This document shows positions 42,181 to 52,700 of a stretch of 54,937 nucleotides of DNA, piece after piece; positions within the stretch are counted from its first letter, which is position 1, and each line of letters begins with the position of its first letter. The DNA comes from Aminicella lysinilytica (GTDB taxonomy: Bacteria > Bacillota > Clostridia > Peptostreptococcales > Anaerovoracaceae): contig NZ_SNXO01000014.1 in assembly GCF_004362975.1 (NCBI RefSeq), positions 1 to 54,937 of the forward strand. The letters are read 5' to 3'. The translations under genes were made by a program, and so were the position numbers. The notes below the pieces were generated by a model, which searched no databases, had not been told where the DNA came from, and was given only the letters and a program-made list of their open reading frames with translations.

Positions 42181-43905
42181 ATGCCAAGAACAAAGAAGGA
42201 CCCAATTGCGGCGGCCATAGAGGCCAAGGCGGCTGAAGAGGCTGCGAAAGCAGGTAAGCCTAAGAAAGAAACGGCCAAGAAGCCTGCAGCCAGGAAAACG
42301 ACAACAAGGAAGACTACTAAGAAGGCGGAAGCTGAAACAGGTGACAAGCCTGCAGCTAAGAAAACAACGACTAGAAAGACTACTAAGAAATCAGAAACTG
42401 AAACAGAGAAGAAACCTGCAGCCAGGAAAACGACAGCTAGGAAAACAACTACCAAGAGGACTCCGGCCAAAAGGATACCTAAGAAGCCTCTGGAGGAGAT
42501 CGCCGCTACTGAAGATGAAGTTAAGAACACAGTAGACGATGCTGAAGTTGAAAAGGATCAACAGGAAGAAACTTCAGTAACAGATCATGAGCAGAATCAA
42601 GATCAAACAGATTCAGAAACAAACTACTCGGAAAGTGAAAACCATGAGGGCCACGGCCATGATCATCATGATCACGAAGGGCACGAAAAACATGAGGGCC
42701 ATGAGCACAATGAAGACCATGACCACAGTTCCGGAGAGATGACAGCCGCTGAGCGCAAGGCAGCTCAGGATGCCCGTCCACGTCCGGAAGTAACGGGAAT
42801 ACTGGAGATCGCAGACGGCGGTTTCGGATTCCTTAGATTTGATAATTTCCTTACAAGCGACAAGGATATCTATGTGTCGCCTACTCAGATAAGAAGATTT
42901 AACCTTAAGACAGGAGACAAGATCCTTGGCATCAGCAGACTGCCTAACCAGGGAGAACGTTTCGGTGCGCTGCTTTACGTAGAGCAGGTCAACGGCGATG
43001 AGCCGGGAGTAGCCATCCACAGGCCTAATTTTGAGGACCTTACTCCTATATTCCCGAGAGAAAGGCTGACACTGGAAGACAGCCCGACCAACCTATCCAT
43101 GAGACTTATTGACCTGGTTGCCCCTATCGGCAAAGGCCAGAGAGGCCTCATAGTTGCACCGCCGAAAGCAGGCAAGACTACACTTTTGAAAAATATAGCC
43201 GGAAGCATCGAGAAGAAGCATCCGGAAGTTGAGATGATCGTTCTCCTTATAGATGAACGACCTGAAGAGGTCACGGACATGAAGAGATCCCTGAAAGAGG
43301 GAGACGTGATCTATTCCACATTCGACGAGCAGCCTCAGCATCATGTAAAGGTTGCGGAGATGGTTCTCGAGAGAGCCAGACGTTACGCCGAGCATGGAAA
43401 AGACGTGGTCATTTTGTTAGACAGCATAACTAGGCTGGCAAGAGCATACAACCTGGTGATCCCTGCCTCAGGTCGCACTTTGAGCGGTGGCCTCGACCCG
43501 GGCGCTCTTTACAAGCCTAAGAAATTTTTCGGCGCTGCCCGCAATATAGAAGAGGGCGGCAGCATAACTATTCTGGCTACGGCCCTTATAGACACCGGCA
43601 GCAGAATGGACGACGTGATTTTCGAGGAGTTCAAGGGCACGGGCAATATGGAACTGCATCTGGACCGCAAGCTCCAGGAGAAGCGTATTTTCCCTGCTAT
43701 CGATTTGAATAAATCCGGCACCCGCCGTGAGGAACTGCTCATGAATCAGGACGAGATGGAGGCTATATGGGCTATGAGAAGGGCCCTGGCCAATCAGTCC
43801 ACTCAGGATGTGACGGAATCCATTATCGACAATCTGGCTCATACTAAGACTAATAGAGATTTCATTGAAATCATCAAGAAAATATTCTATGATAATAACA
43901 GGTAA
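42181..43905 (+). CDS. rho: Transcription termination factor Rho with long basic and His-rich N-terminal extension
   Basis: A 574-residue Rho, an RNA-dependent ATPase hexamer that ends transcription; the usual length is about 420. The conserved part begins at about 200: the RNA-binding fold [15 protein letters not shown], Walker [10 protein letters not shown] (326-334), and the [12 protein letters not shown] and [14 protein letters not shown] motifs. The extra N-terminus has a Lys/Thr/Ala repeat region (26-102, units like [14 protein letters not shown]), an acidic segment (103-150), and a His-rich stretch with 12 His in 28 residues (155-182). The start is uncertain: the frame opens at 42124 (TTG), and a GTG at 42166 is better placed for GGAG than the ATG used here. 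Confidence 0.95.
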   Translation: MPRTKKDPIAAAIEAKAAEEAAKAGKPKKETAKKPAARKTTTRKTTKKAEAETGDKPAAKKTTTRKTTKKSETETEKKPAARKTTARKTTTKRTPAKRIPKKPLEEIAATEDEVKNTVDDAEVEKDQQEETSVTDHEQNQDQTDSETNYSESENHEGHGHDHHDHEGHEKHEGHEHNEDHDHSSGEMTAAERKAAQDARPRPEVTGILEIADGGFGFLRFDNFLTSDKDIYVSPTQIRRFNLKTGDKILGISRLPNQGERFGALLYVEQVNGDEPGVAIHRPNFEDLTPIFPRERLTLEDSPTNLSMRLIDLVAPIGKGQRGLIVAPPKAGKTTLLKNIAGSIEKKHPEVEMIVLLIDERPEEVTDMKRSLKEGDVIYSTFDEQPQHHVKVAEMVLERARRYAEHGKDVVILLDSITRLARAYNLVIPASGRTLSGGLDPGALYKPKKFFGAARNIEEGGSITILATALIDTGSRMDDVIFEEFKGTGNMELHLDRKLQEKRIFPAIDLNKSGTRREELLMNQDEMEAIWAMRRALANQSTQDVTESIIDNLAHTKTNRDFIEIIKKIFYDNNR

Positions 43906-43911
43906 AGATTT

Positions 43912-44955
43912 ATGGATATGAGCAAAATTTTCCTGAAGGGGGCTTGTCCGACGCCTATAGGCGGCCAGGCGGTCATGGAAGGTGTCATGATGCGCGGGCT
44001 GGAGAGAACGGCCATTGCAGTCAGACTGCCCGATGGAAGGATACATCTTAAGACACAAAAGAATAACGGGTCAAGCAAGTGGATGCGTATACCTATCATC
44101 CGCGGTGTGATTTCCTTCGTCGTGTCTCTGATCGAAGGGACTAAGACATTGACATATTCTGCCGATGTGCTGGAATATTTTATGGACGATGATGAGGATG
44201 AAGAGGGGCCGGGGAAGTTCGAGCAGTGGCTTCTGGATCACTTCGGCGAGCAGAGCATCTGGAATTTCATGATAGGTTTCTCCGTAGTCGTGGCACTGGT
44301 GTTTTCAATTGGCATCTTCGTGCTGCTTCCTACGGCAGGCATAGGATGGATGGGCAAATACATACATAACAGCATTGCCCTGAACCTTATAGAGGGCGTC
44401 CTGAGAATAGCTCTGTTTATTCTGTACATAGGGCTGATTGCCCAGATGAAAGATATCAAGCGGGTCTTCGAGTATCACGGGGCCGAGCATAAGACCATAC
44501 ACTGCTTTGAAAACAATCTGGAACTGACGCCGGCCAACGCTCAGCAGTTTTACACATTGCATCCGCGTTGCGGAACCAGTTTCCTCATGTTCGTAATGGT
44601 CATCAGTCTGATACTGTTTTCGTTTCTGGGCTGGCCGTCCCTGCTATGGAGGATTCTGTCCAGACTGTTGCTGATACCTGTAGTGGCAGGGCTTTCATAT
44701 GAGCTGCTCAAGTGGGCCGGCCGGTCTGATAACTGGTTCGTCAAGGCTATGAGCATCCCGGGACTGTACTTGCAGAAACTGACAACCAGGCCGCCGGACG
44801 ATTGGCAGCTGGAGGTGGCCATAGTTTCCCTGAAGGCAGTTCTGGTACCTGAGGAAACAGAGTGTATTGAAGGAATCGTGGATACAGATGCAAATCTGTT
44901 GGAACACATTGATATAGAAAGAGATAAGGATAAGACGGAGGAAAGTGAACAATGA
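43912..44955 (+). CDS. DUF1385 membrane protein (YqhQ-like)
   Basis: A 347-residue membrane protein of the DUF1385 family, widely found beside prmC and rpmE in Clostridia. The N-terminus has PIGGQAVMEGVMMRG and the middle has YHGAEHKTIHCFENNLELT and HPRCGTSFL, the family's conserved His/Glu/Cys residues. Four to five membrane helices lie between about 55 and 275. It lies six bases after rho and overlaps prmC by four. Biochemical function is unknown. Confidence 0.88.
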   Translation: MDMSKIFLKGACPTPIGGQAVMEGVMMRGLERTAIAVRLPDGRIHLKTQKNNGSSKWMRIPIIRGVISFVVSLIEGTKTLTYSADVLEYFMDDDEDEEGPGKFEQWLLDHFGEQSIWNFMIGFSVVVALVFSIGIFVLLPTAGIGWMGKYIHNSIALNLIEGVLRIALFILYIGLIAQMKDIKRVFEYHGAEHKTIHCFENNLELTPANAQQFYTLHPRCGTSFLMFVMVISLILFSFLGWPSLLWRILSRLLLIPVVAGLSYELLKWAGRSDNWFVKAMSIPGLYLQKLTTRPPDDWQLEVAIVSLKAVLVPEETECIEGIVDTDANLLEHIDIERDKDKTEESEQ

Positions 44956-45869
44956 GCATGCGGGTGAAGGAACTAATGAATATCGGACAGGCGCAACTGG
45001 AGAAGTGCGGGGTAGCTGACGCGGCTATCGACAGCAAACAGCTGTATTGCTTTCTCATGCACGTACCGAATTCAAAGCTGATACTGGAGTACCAGCGGAC
45101 TATAGACGACGCTCAGTGCGATGAATATTTCAAACTGCTGGACAGGCGTAGCGCAGGCGAGCCACTTCAGTATATCGTAGGCTTCCAGGAATTCATGGGG
45201 CTGACATTCAGGGTGAATCCAAGCGTGCTGATACCGCGTATGGACACGGAAGTCCTGGTGGAAAATGCAGTCAGTATAGTCAATGAAGGCAAATTCGGCG
45301 GCGAGGAACTTCCCGTCAAGCACAAAAAAGACTATGAAGTGCTGGATGTCGGCTGCGGCAGCGGGGCCATCGGTATATCTATAGCCAAGCTGGGCAAGCG
45401 TGTGAAGGTGACCTGCTCTGACATAAGTAAGGACGCTCTGACAGTAGCAGAGAAAAATGCCTCCCTTAACGGCGTCGGCAAGGATATCGAATTCAAGTCG
45501 GGGGATCTGCTGGAACCCTTTAAGGGCCATTTCAAAAAGCGTAAGTTTGATATGATCGTCTCCAATCCGCCATATATCAGATCAGATGTGATACCTACTC
45601 TTCAGCGGGAGATCAAGGAGCACGAGCCGATACTAGCTCTCGATGGCGGTCCGGATGGTCTGGATCAGTATCGCAGGCTGATCCCGGATGTAGCCGACCA
45701 TCTGAATAAGGAAGGCATAGTGATGCTGGAGATCGGTTACGATCAGATGGATGCTGTGAAAGGATTGTTCAAAGCCGATGAGCGTTTCGAGAACGTCATG
45801 GGCCTGCAGGATCTGGCCGGTCGTGACAGAGTAGTATTCGCTACCCTGGCCGGGAAAAAGAAAAAATAA
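44952..45869 (+). CDS. prmC: Peptide chain release factor N5-glutamine methyltransferase
   Basis: A 305-residue S-adenosylmethionine-dependent methyltransferase that methylates the Gln of the GGQ motif in release factors; prfA lies 4 kb downstream. The family's N-terminal helical domain (1-95) is followed by the methyltransferase domain with VLDVGCGSGAIGISIAKLG and the catalytic NPPY (VSNPPYIRSD). The start overlaps the DUF1385 stop in an ATGA arrangement. It ends at a clear terminator. Confidence 0.95.
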   Translation: MSMRVKELMNIGQAQLEKCGVADAAIDSKQLYCFLMHVPNSKLILEYQRTIDDAQCDEYFKLLDRRSAGEPLQYIVGFQEFMGLTFRVNPSVLIPRMDTEVLVENAVSIVNEGKFGGEELPVKHKKDYEVLDVGCGSGAIGISIAKLGKRVKVTCSDISKDALTVAEKNASLNGVGKDIEFKSGDLLEPFKGHFKKRKFDMIVSNPPYIRSDVIPTLQREIKEHEPILALDGGPDGLDQYRRLIPDVADHLNKEGIVMLEIGYDQMDAVKGLFKADERFENVMGLQDLAGRDRVVFATLAGKKKK

Positions 45870-45880
45870 AGCGTAAACAA

Positions 45881-45905
45881 ATAGCGCCGTTGAGGCGCTA
45901 TTTTC
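45881..45905. terminator. Terminator after prmC, probably bidirectional
   Basis: ATAGCGCC (45881-45888) pairs with GGCGCTAT (45894-45901), loop of five, then TTTC-TTT. A-rich sequence on the left lets it serve the convergent permease gene too. Confidence 0.85.
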
Positions 45906-45913
45906 TTTGCAGT

Positions 45914-48910
45914 TTATTCTATGGATTTCAGGGATTCTGTCATGCTGATATTGGTAATTTTCTTATACATGACAGCGGCTACGATAATGGCGAATACGAA
46001 GGTCAGCAGCACAGACCATATGTAGCTGAGGAAAGTTATGCGCACATCGAAGTAGACCAGATCTACATTTATCTGGCTTATGACGAAATCCAGCAACCAC
46101 TTGCCCAGGGGTATGCCTACCAGGGCGCTTATACCGGTCAGGAAGAAGTTCTCGCGATATACATAGGCGGAAATTTCCCGCGGATAGAATCCCAGTACTT
46201 CTATGGTAGCTATTTCCCTGATACGCTCGGTGATGTTGATATTGGTCAGGTTATAGAGGACTATGAAAGCCAGTGCTCCCGCCGACAGTATCACGAGGAT
46301 TATGACGGCGTTGAGACTGCTCATCATGTTATCCACGCGGTTCTGCATGTCCTGATTTATATTGGTGCCCCCTGCGTATTTATAATCGTCGCAATGGGCG
46401 GCCGATGCGTGCACAGCCGTGTTAGATGCGCCGGATCCGGCCACAACTTCCGTTCCCGAGGAATCGCTCCCAGGCGCCGCAACACTGACATAGGCCGTTT
46501 TCTGGGCTGGCGCTTTGCCGAAGCCTTCTTCGTAGGTTTCATCGTTTATATAGACGTAGTTATTTACAAAATTCTCGCAGATGGCTGAAACTGTTACAGT
46601 CATCTTTTTGCTGCCCTGCCTCAGGGTGACTTTATCGCCAACGTCCACGCCATACTGCTTGTGCAGCTTGCGACAGACCACAGCCTTGCCTTTGCTCGGA
46701 TATTTGATAGATGTGGAGCCGTCGTGCAGATCGACGAAGTCGCCGAAGCCCCGGCCGTCTGCAGTTATCAGGCTGACCGCTGATGTCTTGGAGCCGGAGT
46801 CTAGGTCTACGCTGCTTTCGTTAACAAAATATATGCTGTTGGCGTCGTCTTTCATGTATGCCTTGAAGTCTGCCTGTCTGGCGGCCGTCATGTTTGCATC
46901 AAAGGTGACGCTGTAGTCGTACTTCATTATTTCCGAGTATTGGAAAACGGCGATATTCTTCACGGTGTCGTTTATGCCGAAGCCGGCGATGAGCAGGGCC
47001 GTGCAGCCGCTTATGCCCAGGACCATCATGAAGAAACGCTTTTTGTAGCGGAAAATATTACGCAGGGACACTTTGTACAGGAAGCCGATGCGGTTCCACA
47101 GGAATCCAATTCTCTCAAGGAGTATGCGCTTACCGCTCTTAGGAGATTTAGGCCTGATGAGCTGGGCTGGCGCAACGGTGAAGTCGCTGGAGCAGGACAG
47201 CCAGGTGGCGCCCATGGAACAAAGTATAGCCACCAGCATGGAAATTGCAAACAGTATCCAGTTGACTGTGTAGTTTATGGTGCCGCTGAAGTTGTACATC
47301 ATGCCGTAGGCCTTCCATATGACCTCCGGGAACAGGTAGCAACCTATGAAAAATCCCGACACTGCTCCTATGATGGCGGCGCTGCCCGAGTAGAACATGT
47401 ACTTGCCAAGGACGGCCCTGTTGCTGTAGCCTAGGGCTTTGAAGACGCCTATCTGAGTCCTTTCCTCGTCTATCATTCTGGTCATGGTGGTCATGCAGAC
47501 CAGGGCGGCTACCAGGAAGAAGAACAGCGGGAATACCTTGGCCACGCCATCGACGATCTGGGAGTCGTTCTCGAAACTTACATAACCTATATTGATGCTG
47601 CGGGTCAGAGCGTAGGACTTGCCCGCGGATATTTTCTCTATTTTGTTTTCAGCTCTGTTCAGAGCTTTGCGGCCCTTATCAAGCTGGGCCTTGGCCTTGG
47701 CGAACTGGGAATCGGCTTTGGCCTTTCCGGAGTTATATTCTGCCCGTGAGGCCTGCAGTGTCGATGCTGAAACGGCCAGTTTTTTCTCACCATTTTTCAC
47801 CTGTATCAGACCTGATTCGACCTTTTTCAACTGGGATTTCAGGGAACTTTCCTGCTGATCCAGTTGAGCCTTGGCTGCCTGATATTCTGCGTCAGTCATG
47901 TACTGGCGGTTGGCCTCCAGCTGGGCCTGCTTCTCTGATATAGTTTTCAGACCGGCTTCGATTTTAGACTTTGACTGGGTAAGAGTCTTATAATTCCTGG
48001 AAAGCTTAGCCTTATTGGACTTGATCTGAGCCTCGCCGTTTTCTATCTTAGTCAGAGCGCTGTTCAGTTTGGCGTAGGTAGATTCTTTAGATGAGACATA
48101 CTTATCGTAGCTCTTGTTATATTTGATATTCTGTTTAGCTAGTTTGGATTTGGCAGTATCTATTAAATCGGAACGTCGCTGGGCTGTAGCCGCTGCAGCA
48201 GCAGCCTTCATAGCAGGTTTGGCGTCTTTGATCGCGTCTTTATATGCATCTGAATAGATGACGGAATCGTTGTCCAAAAGCACATAGATCTCCGTGTAGT
48301 AATCCAGGTCGAAGCCACCCTTGTTAATGTAGAAAAATGCCTTGATGGATCCGCTGCCAAGGCTGGAGGTACCCCGCTCGTAATTCAGGTAGAGAGGTGA
48401 AGTTACCAGGCCGACTATCTTATATTTCCTGTATTTGAAAGCCGATTTATCATCGCTGGTGTTGGAACTGGAAAGGGTCACATAGTCTCCGATAGCCGAC
48501 TTCTTGAAAAATCGGCTGTCCACGACGCACTCGTTGTCCGCCTTTGGCATACGCCCCGACGAAAGCTTCAGCAGGTTTGTCTTTTTTGTTATAGACAAAG
48601 CCTTGAAAACCCGCTCTGCTTTGTCCCTGGAGGTGACGATTATGTCCTTGGAAATGCTGCCTTCGGCCGTGCGCACCCCGTCGGTCTTAGTCACGGACGC
48701 CACGCTGTCCTTGTCGTAGCCGAGACTGCTGGCCAGCTCGTAGTCGTATAATTTGTGGGTGCTGAGGAATTCGTCGGCCGTGCTGACCATAGATTCGCGA
48801 GTGACCTTGAGACCGGAAAAAAAGCCCACGCCAAGGGCGACGATGGCCAGGATGGCTACGAATCGTCCGAGGGTGTGCCTGATTTCTCTTAAAGTACTCT
48901 TTTTCAGCAT
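45914..48910 (-). CDS. MacB/FtsX-type ABC transporter permease with coiled-coil extracellular domain
   Basis: A 998-residue permease. It has an N-terminal helix (about 17-36), a large outside domain with a long coiled coil (about 250-430, AQLEANRQYMTDAEYQAAKA, LKSQLKKVESGLIQ), and then three helices of the first FtsX core (about 455-580). A further helix lies near 625-645, followed by a second outside domain and the final three helices (about 870-985, ending ITNISMTESLKSIE). This eight-to-ten-helix plan is that of lipoprotein, peptide or antimicrobial-peptide transporters in Gram-positives. It starts four bases after the ATPase gene stop. Substrate unknown. Confidence 0.92.
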   Translation of the reverse strand: MLKKSTLREIRHTLGRFVAILAIVALGVGFFSGLKVTRESMVSTADEFLSTHKLYDYELASSLGYDKDSVASVTKTDGVRTAEGSISKDIIVTSRDKAERVFKALSITKKTNLLKLSSGRMPKADNECVVDSRFFKKSAIGDYVTLSSSNTSDDKSAFKYRKYKIVGLVTSPLYLNYERGTSSLGSGSIKAFFYINKGGFDLDYYTEIYVLLDNDSVIYSDAYKDAIKDAKPAMKAAAAAATAQRRSDLIDTAKSKLAKQNIKYNKSYDKYVSSKESTYAKLNSALTKIENGEAQIKSNKAKLSRNYKTLTQSKSKIEAGLKTISEKQAQLEANRQYMTDAEYQAAKAQLDQQESSLKSQLKKVESGLIQVKNGEKKLAVSASTLQASRAEYNSGKAKADSQFAKAKAQLDKGRKALNRAENKIEKISAGKSYALTRSINIGYVSFENDSQIVDGVAKVFPLFFFLVAALVCMTTMTRMIDEERTQIGVFKALGYSNRAVLGKYMFYSGSAAIIGAVSGFFIGCYLFPEVIWKAYGMMYNFSGTINYTVNWILFAISMLVAILCSMGATWLSCSSDFTVAPAQLIRPKSPKSGKRILLERIGFLWNRIGFLYKVSLRNIFRYKKRFFMMVLGISGCTALLIAGFGINDTVKNIAVFQYSEIMKYDYSVTFDANMTAARQADFKAYMKDDANSIYFVNESSVDLDSGSKTSAVSLITADGRGFGDFVDLHDGSTSIKYPSKGKAVVCRKLHKQYGVDVGDKVTLRQGSKKMTVTVSAICENFVNNYVYINDETYEEGFGKAPAQKTAYVSVAAPGSDSSGTEVVAGSGASNTAVHASAAHCDDYKYAGGTNINQDMQNRVDNMMSSLNAVIILVILSAGALAFIVLYNLTNINITERIREIATIEVLGFYPREISAYVYRENFFLTGISALVGIPLGKWLLDFVISQINVDLVYFDVRITFLSYIWSVLLTFVFAIIVAAVMYKKITNISMTESLKSIE

Positions 48911-48914
48911 CTGT

Positions 48915-49616
48915 CTACCATTCTATTTCTTCTACCGGCGTTATGTGATCGTTCTTCTCAACTGAGTAAATACTGCCGTTTCTGACCTTGATGACACGGT
49001 CGGCCATGGCGGTCAGGGCTTGGTTGTGGGTTATGATGATGACGGTCATACCCGTGCGCCGGCTGGTATCCTGCAAAAGTTTCAGAATGGCTTTGCCGGT
49101 GTTATAGTCCAGGGCGCCGGTGGGTTCGTCACAAAGCATAAGCTTTGGGTTTTTGGCCAGGGCTCTTGCAATAGCTACGCGCTGCTGTTCGCCGCCGGAT
49201 AGCTGAGCCGGGAAGTTGGCCATTCTGTCAGCCAGGCCCACCTCTCGGAGGATCTGGGCAGAATCCACAGGATCTTTGCAGATCTGTGTGGCCAGGGACA
49301 CGTTTTCCAGAGCCGTCAGATTCTGTATCAGGTTGTAAAACTGGAAGACGAAACCGATGTCGTATCTTCTGTAAGTGGTCAGCTCACGCTGGCTCAGGTT
49401 GCTGATCTCTCTGTTGTCCAGGAAGACTCTGCCGCTGGTCAGCTTGTCCATACCGCCTAAGATGTTGAGGAGAGTCGTTTTCCCTGCGCCGGAAGCCCCG
49501 ACGATGGCGGCAATCTCGCCCTTCTCCACTTCAAAACTGGCGCCTGAAAGAGCCTCGATGTCCACTTCTCCAGCGTGATATATCTTCTTTACATTTTCAA
49601 ATCTGACATAGCTCAT
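48915..49616 (-). CDS. ABC transporter ATP-binding protein (LolD/MacB type)
   Basis: A 233-residue ATPase. Walker A GASGAGKT (about 40-47), the Q-loop in [17 protein letters not shown], signature LSGGEQQR and Walker [13 protein letters not shown] are all present. The helical pattern matches ATPases partnered with FtsX-type permeases. GGAGGAG precedes the ATG. It is the first gene of the two-gene operon, with the permease four bases downstream, and forms the exporter's motor. Confidence 0.95.
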   Translation of the reverse strand: MSYVRFENVKKIYHAGEVDIEALSGASFEVEKGEIAAIVGASGAGKTTLLNILGGMDKLTSGRVFLDNREISNLSQRELTTYRRYDIGFVFQFYNLIQNLTALENVSLATQICKDPVDSAQILREVGLADRMANFPAQLSGGEQQRVAIARALAKNPKLMLCDEPTGALDYNTGKAILKLLQDTSRRTGMTVIIITHNQALTAMADRVIKVRNGSIYSVEKNDHITPVEEIEW

Positions 49617-49705
49617 AATGCTCCTCCGTTACGGCCGCCTGACTGCGTCCGCTGTTGCTACAATTGTACTATAAATGTGGGGTGGGCGCAATTGCTAAAT
49701 AACCG

Positions 49706-49735
49706 TTGACATATCTACCCTTAGTGTGATATTAT
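49706..49735 (+). promoter_or_regulatory. Promoter of rpmE
   Basis: Perfect TTGACA (49706-49711), 18 bases, TATTAT (49730-49735), about 68 bases before the rpmE start. A small CTGC/GCAG hairpin lies in the leader. Confidence 0.75.
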
Positions 49736-49802
49736 AGTTAGGCTGCATAAGTGCAGACAATATTTGCAAGGGCGAGGGCCTGAGCAGGAAAGAGGCAAAA
49801 GC

Positions 49803-50003
49803 ATGAAGGAAGGAATCCATCCTGATTATATGGAATGTAAAGTAACTTGCGCATGCGGAAATAGCTTTGTAACCAAGTCAACTAAACCAGAAATGAGACT
49901 TGACGTTTGCTCAGCATGTCATCCGTTCTTTACAGGTCAGCAGAAATTCCTCAACCGCGGTGGTCGTGTTGAGAAATTCAAGAGCAAGTATGGCCTTGAG
50001 TAA
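49803..50003 (+). CDS. rpmE: Ribosomal protein L31 (zinc-binding type)
   Basis: A 66-residue large-subunit ribosomal protein. Cys16 and Cys18 with Cys36 and Cys39 ([14 protein letters not shown]) form the zinc site of the C+ type of L31. The ATG at 49803 gives the standard MKEGIHPDY start; the frame is open further upstream but there is no reason to use it. AAAGAGG lies upstream. It has its own promoter and terminator. Confidence 0.97.
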   Translation: MKEGIHPDYMECKVTCACGNSFVTKSTKPEMRLDVCSACHPFFTGQQKFLNRGGRVEKFKSKYGLE

Positions 50004-50020
50004 TAATCAGAAGAAACCTG

Positions 50021-50050
50021 AACCGGGATCCAGAGGATCCCGGTTTTTTT
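50021..50050 (+). terminator. Rho-independent terminator after rpmE
   Basis: An 11-bp perfect stem, AACCGGGATCC (50021-50031) with its complement, loop of three, ending in a seven-T run. Confidence 0.95.
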
Positions 50051-50177
50051 CGGGTAACTAAGGGTGACAGAGGCCGAAAAATATGGTAATATATTATGTT
50101 AGGAAGTCATCGGGTTTCGCAGGGGACTGTATAGTCCGAAAGCGGCTCCGATAAATATAAAGGGAGAAACAAAACAC

Positions 50178-51242
50178 ATGTTTGAAAAGTTGGAAACAGT
50201 TGTAGATAAATACAACGAGCTTGTAGGCGTTGTGGCCGATCCGGAAGTGATCGCAGACCAGAATGTCTGGCAGAAGCATATGAAAGAGATGGGCGAGATG
50301 GAGCCTATCGTGAAGAAGTATAAGGAATATAAGAAGTCCAAGGAGGAACTGGACTTTGCCAAGGAAATGGTTGAGAACGAGTCCGACGAGGAAATGAGAG
50401 ACCTGGCTAAGGCCGAGATCAGTGAGCAGGAAGACAATATCGAGACCATTGCGGCCGAACTTAAGGTACTTTTGATACCTAAGGACCCTAACGACGAGAG
50501 AAACGTCATTCTCGAGATACGAGCCGGAACAGGCGGCGACGAGGCGGCACTATTCGGAGGCGACCTTTTGCGCATGTATACCCGCTACGCCGAGAGGCAT
50601 GGCTGGAAGGTCGAGGTAATGGACATGAATGATACGGGCATCGGCGGAGTAAAGGAGGCCGAGGTACTGATAAAGGGCAAGGGCGCTTATTCACGCCTTA
50701 AGTATGAGAGCGGCGTTCACCGTGTACAAAGGGTACCTGAGACGGAGGCTTCCGGCAGGATACATACTTCTGCGGCGACGGTTGCTGTTTTACCTGAGGT
50801 CGACGATGTTGAAGTCAGCATTGATCCGGGGGATGTGAAGGTAGATGTTTACAGGGCTTCCGGCAACGGCGGTCAGTGCGTAAACACTACAGACTCCGCC
50901 GTGAGACTGACTCATTTGCCTACAGGACTGGTAGTTACATGCCAGGATGAAAAGTCACAGATCAAGAACCGCGACAAGGCTATGAAGGTTTTGAAAGCCC
51001 GTTTGTATGATAAAATGCAGAAGGAGCAGGCTGATAAGATTGCGGCTGAACGTAAGGACCAGATCGGTTCCGGAGACAGGAGCGAGCGTATCAGAACTTA
51101 CAACTTCCCTCAGGGAAGAGTATCCGACCATCGCATCGGCCTCACACTATATAAACTGGACGCCATTCTGGACGGCGACATCGATGAGATAATAGATGCA
51201 CTGACTACAGACGACCAAGCAAAGAAGATGAATGATTTTTAA
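50178..51242 (+). CDS. prfA: Peptide chain release factor 1
   Basis: A 354-residue class I release factor that reads UAA and UAG. The codon-recognition tripeptide PxT is PET at 187-189 ([10 protein letters not shown]). The catalytic GGQ is at 231-233 (SGNGGQ), the target of PrmC. Length and order match RF1 rather than RF2, which has an SPF motif. AAAGGGAG precedes the ATG. It is the first gene of a tight operon; its TAA stop overlaps the next ATG by one base. Confidence 0.97.
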   Translation: MFEKLETVVDKYNELVGVVADPEVIADQNVWQKHMKEMGEMEPIVKKYKEYKKSKEELDFAKEMVENESDEEMRDLAKAEISEQEDNIETIAAELKVLLIPKDPNDERNVILEIRAGTGGDEAALFGGDLLRMYTRYAERHGWKVEVMDMNDTGIGGVKEAEVLIKGKGAYSRLKYESGVHRVQRVPETEASGRIHTSAATVAVLPEVDDVEVSIDPGDVKVDVYRASGNGGQCVNTTDSAVRLTHLPTGLVVTCQDEKSQIKNRDKAMKVLKARLYDKMQKEQADKIAAERKDQIGSGDRSERIRTYNFPQGRVSDHRIGLTLYKLDAILDGDIDEIIDALTTDDQAKKMNDF

Positions 51243-52240
51243 TGGAAACGATTAGATTATTAGATACAAGTGAAGATATAACTCAGGCGGCTGAGATAAT
51301 CAAGGACGGCGGTCTGGTGGCCTTCCCTACGGAGACGGTTTACGGACTGGGGGCCAATGCCCTGGATCCAGAGGCCGTGGAGAAGATCTACGAGGCCAAG
51401 GGCAGACCTTCGGATAATCCGACTATAGTGCATATATCGCAGATAAGCGATATGCTTAAGCTGACATACACAATGACAGCTGATATGAAGGTTCTGATGA
51501 AGGAATTCTGGCCGGGACCAATGACTATGATCGTACCGCGCAGGGACATAGTGCCAAATGTGACCACAGGAAATCTGGACACAGTGGGTATCAGGATGCC
51601 GGACAATCAGGTAGCCAGAGAACTGATTAGACGCAGCGGATGCGTCATTGCAGCACCAAGCGCCAACCTTTCCGGAAAGCCTAGCCCGACAACGGCACAG
51701 CACGTTCTGGACGATTTGGACGGTCGCATCGACGCCATAATACAGAGCGAACCATGCAGAGTGGGCATAGAGTCAAGCGTCATCGATATGACCGGTGACA
51801 TTCCCATGATCCTCAGACCGGGGATCATAACCAAGTCGGATTTTGAGCGGGCACTTGGCAAGACCATACTGCTGGACCCGACGCTGAACCAGCGACCGGC
51901 ACCGGGAGCGGACTTCAAACCGAAAGCCCCGGGCATGAAATACAAGCATTACGCACCTAAGGCGGATATGATAATCTACGATGGTTCATATGAAAAGGTT
52001 ATGGCGGCCATAGACGCGGAACGCCTTCAGCGGGAAGAACTGGGACAAAATGTAGCCGTTATAGTTTTCAAAGATGACGAACAAAAAGAAGCGGCGAGGG
52101 AGTTCTTCGCCAAACTTCGTGAGGCAGATAAAAATGGAGCTGACGTGATTCTAGCATCGGCTTTGCCGCAGGAGGGCGTAGGCTTTTCTGTGATGAACAG
52201 GATGCTGAAGTCAGCGGGTTTTAATGTAAGGAAGGTATAG
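51242..52240 (+). CDS. tsaC: L-threonylcarbamoyladenylate synthase (Sua5 type)
   Basis: A 332-residue enzyme that makes threonylcarbamoyl-AMP for the t6A modification of ANN-decoding tRNAs. The YrdC domain fills residues 1-205 (FPTETVYGLGANA, KGRPSDNPTIVHI, APSANLSGKPSPT, SSVIDM). A linker with APGMKYKHYAPKA and a C-terminal Sua5 domain (about 235-332) make it the long Sua5 form. It overlaps the prfA stop by one base and precedes rpiB by two. Confidence 0.95.
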   Translation: METIRLLDTSEDITQAAEIIKDGGLVAFPTETVYGLGANALDPEAVEKIYEAKGRPSDNPTIVHISQISDMLKLTYTMTADMKVLMKEFWPGPMTMIVPRRDIVPNVTTGNLDTVGIRMPDNQVARELIRRSGCVIAAPSANLSGKPSPTTAQHVLDDLDGRIDAIIQSEPCRVGIESSVIDMTGDIPMILRPGIITKSDFERALGKTILLDPTLNQRPAPGADFKPKAPGMKYKHYAPKADMIIYDGSYEKVMAAIDAERLQREELGQNVAVIVFKDDEQKEAAREFFAKLREADKNGADVILASALPQEGVGFSVMNRMLKSAGFNVRKV

Positions 52241-52242
52241 AT

Positions 52243-52677
52243 ATGATTATTGCAGTAGCTAGCGATCACGGTGGATTCAAATTGAAACTGGCCGTCAAGA
52301 AACACCTTATTGACAGGGGCTATCAGATTGTGGATCTGGGTACGACATCTGAGGAATCGGTGGATTACCCTATATATGGCAAAGTATGCGCCGAAGCAGT
52401 AGCGGCGGGGAAAGCACCCCTGGGCATGGTTTTTTGCGGCACGGGTATAGGCATTTCCATCGCAGCCAATAAGATACATGGTATCAGATGCGCCAATTGC
52501 ACTTCAGTGGAAATGGCTCACCTGGCCAAGCAGCATAACAACGCCAATATGCTTGCCATGGGCGGGCGTATCACCGATGAAGAGCTGGCAATAAAAATAA
52601 CTGATGAATGGCTGGACACGGAGTTCGAAAGCGGCGGTCGCCACTCGAGACGCGTGGATATGCTGAATGAAATGTAA
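52243..52677 (+). CDS. rpiB: Ribose-5-phosphate isomerase B
   Basis: A 144-residue RpiB/LacAB-family isomerase interconverting ribose 5-phosphate and ribulose 5-phosphate. [10 protein letters not shown] at the N-terminus, the catalytic Cys in [15 protein letters not shown], and [12 protein letters not shown] are all diagnostic. It starts two bases after tsaC and precedes upp, an arrangement common in Clostridia. Confidence 0.96.
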   Translation: MIIAVASDHGGFKLKLAVKKHLIDRGYQIVDLGTTSEESVDYPIYGKVCAEAVAAGKAPLGMVFCGTGIGISIAANKIHGIRCANCTSVEMAHLAKQHNNANMLAMGGRITDEELAIKITDEWLDTEFESGGRHSRRVDMLNEM

Positions 52678-52700
52678 TTAAAGAGAAAGGCAGGAATGAA

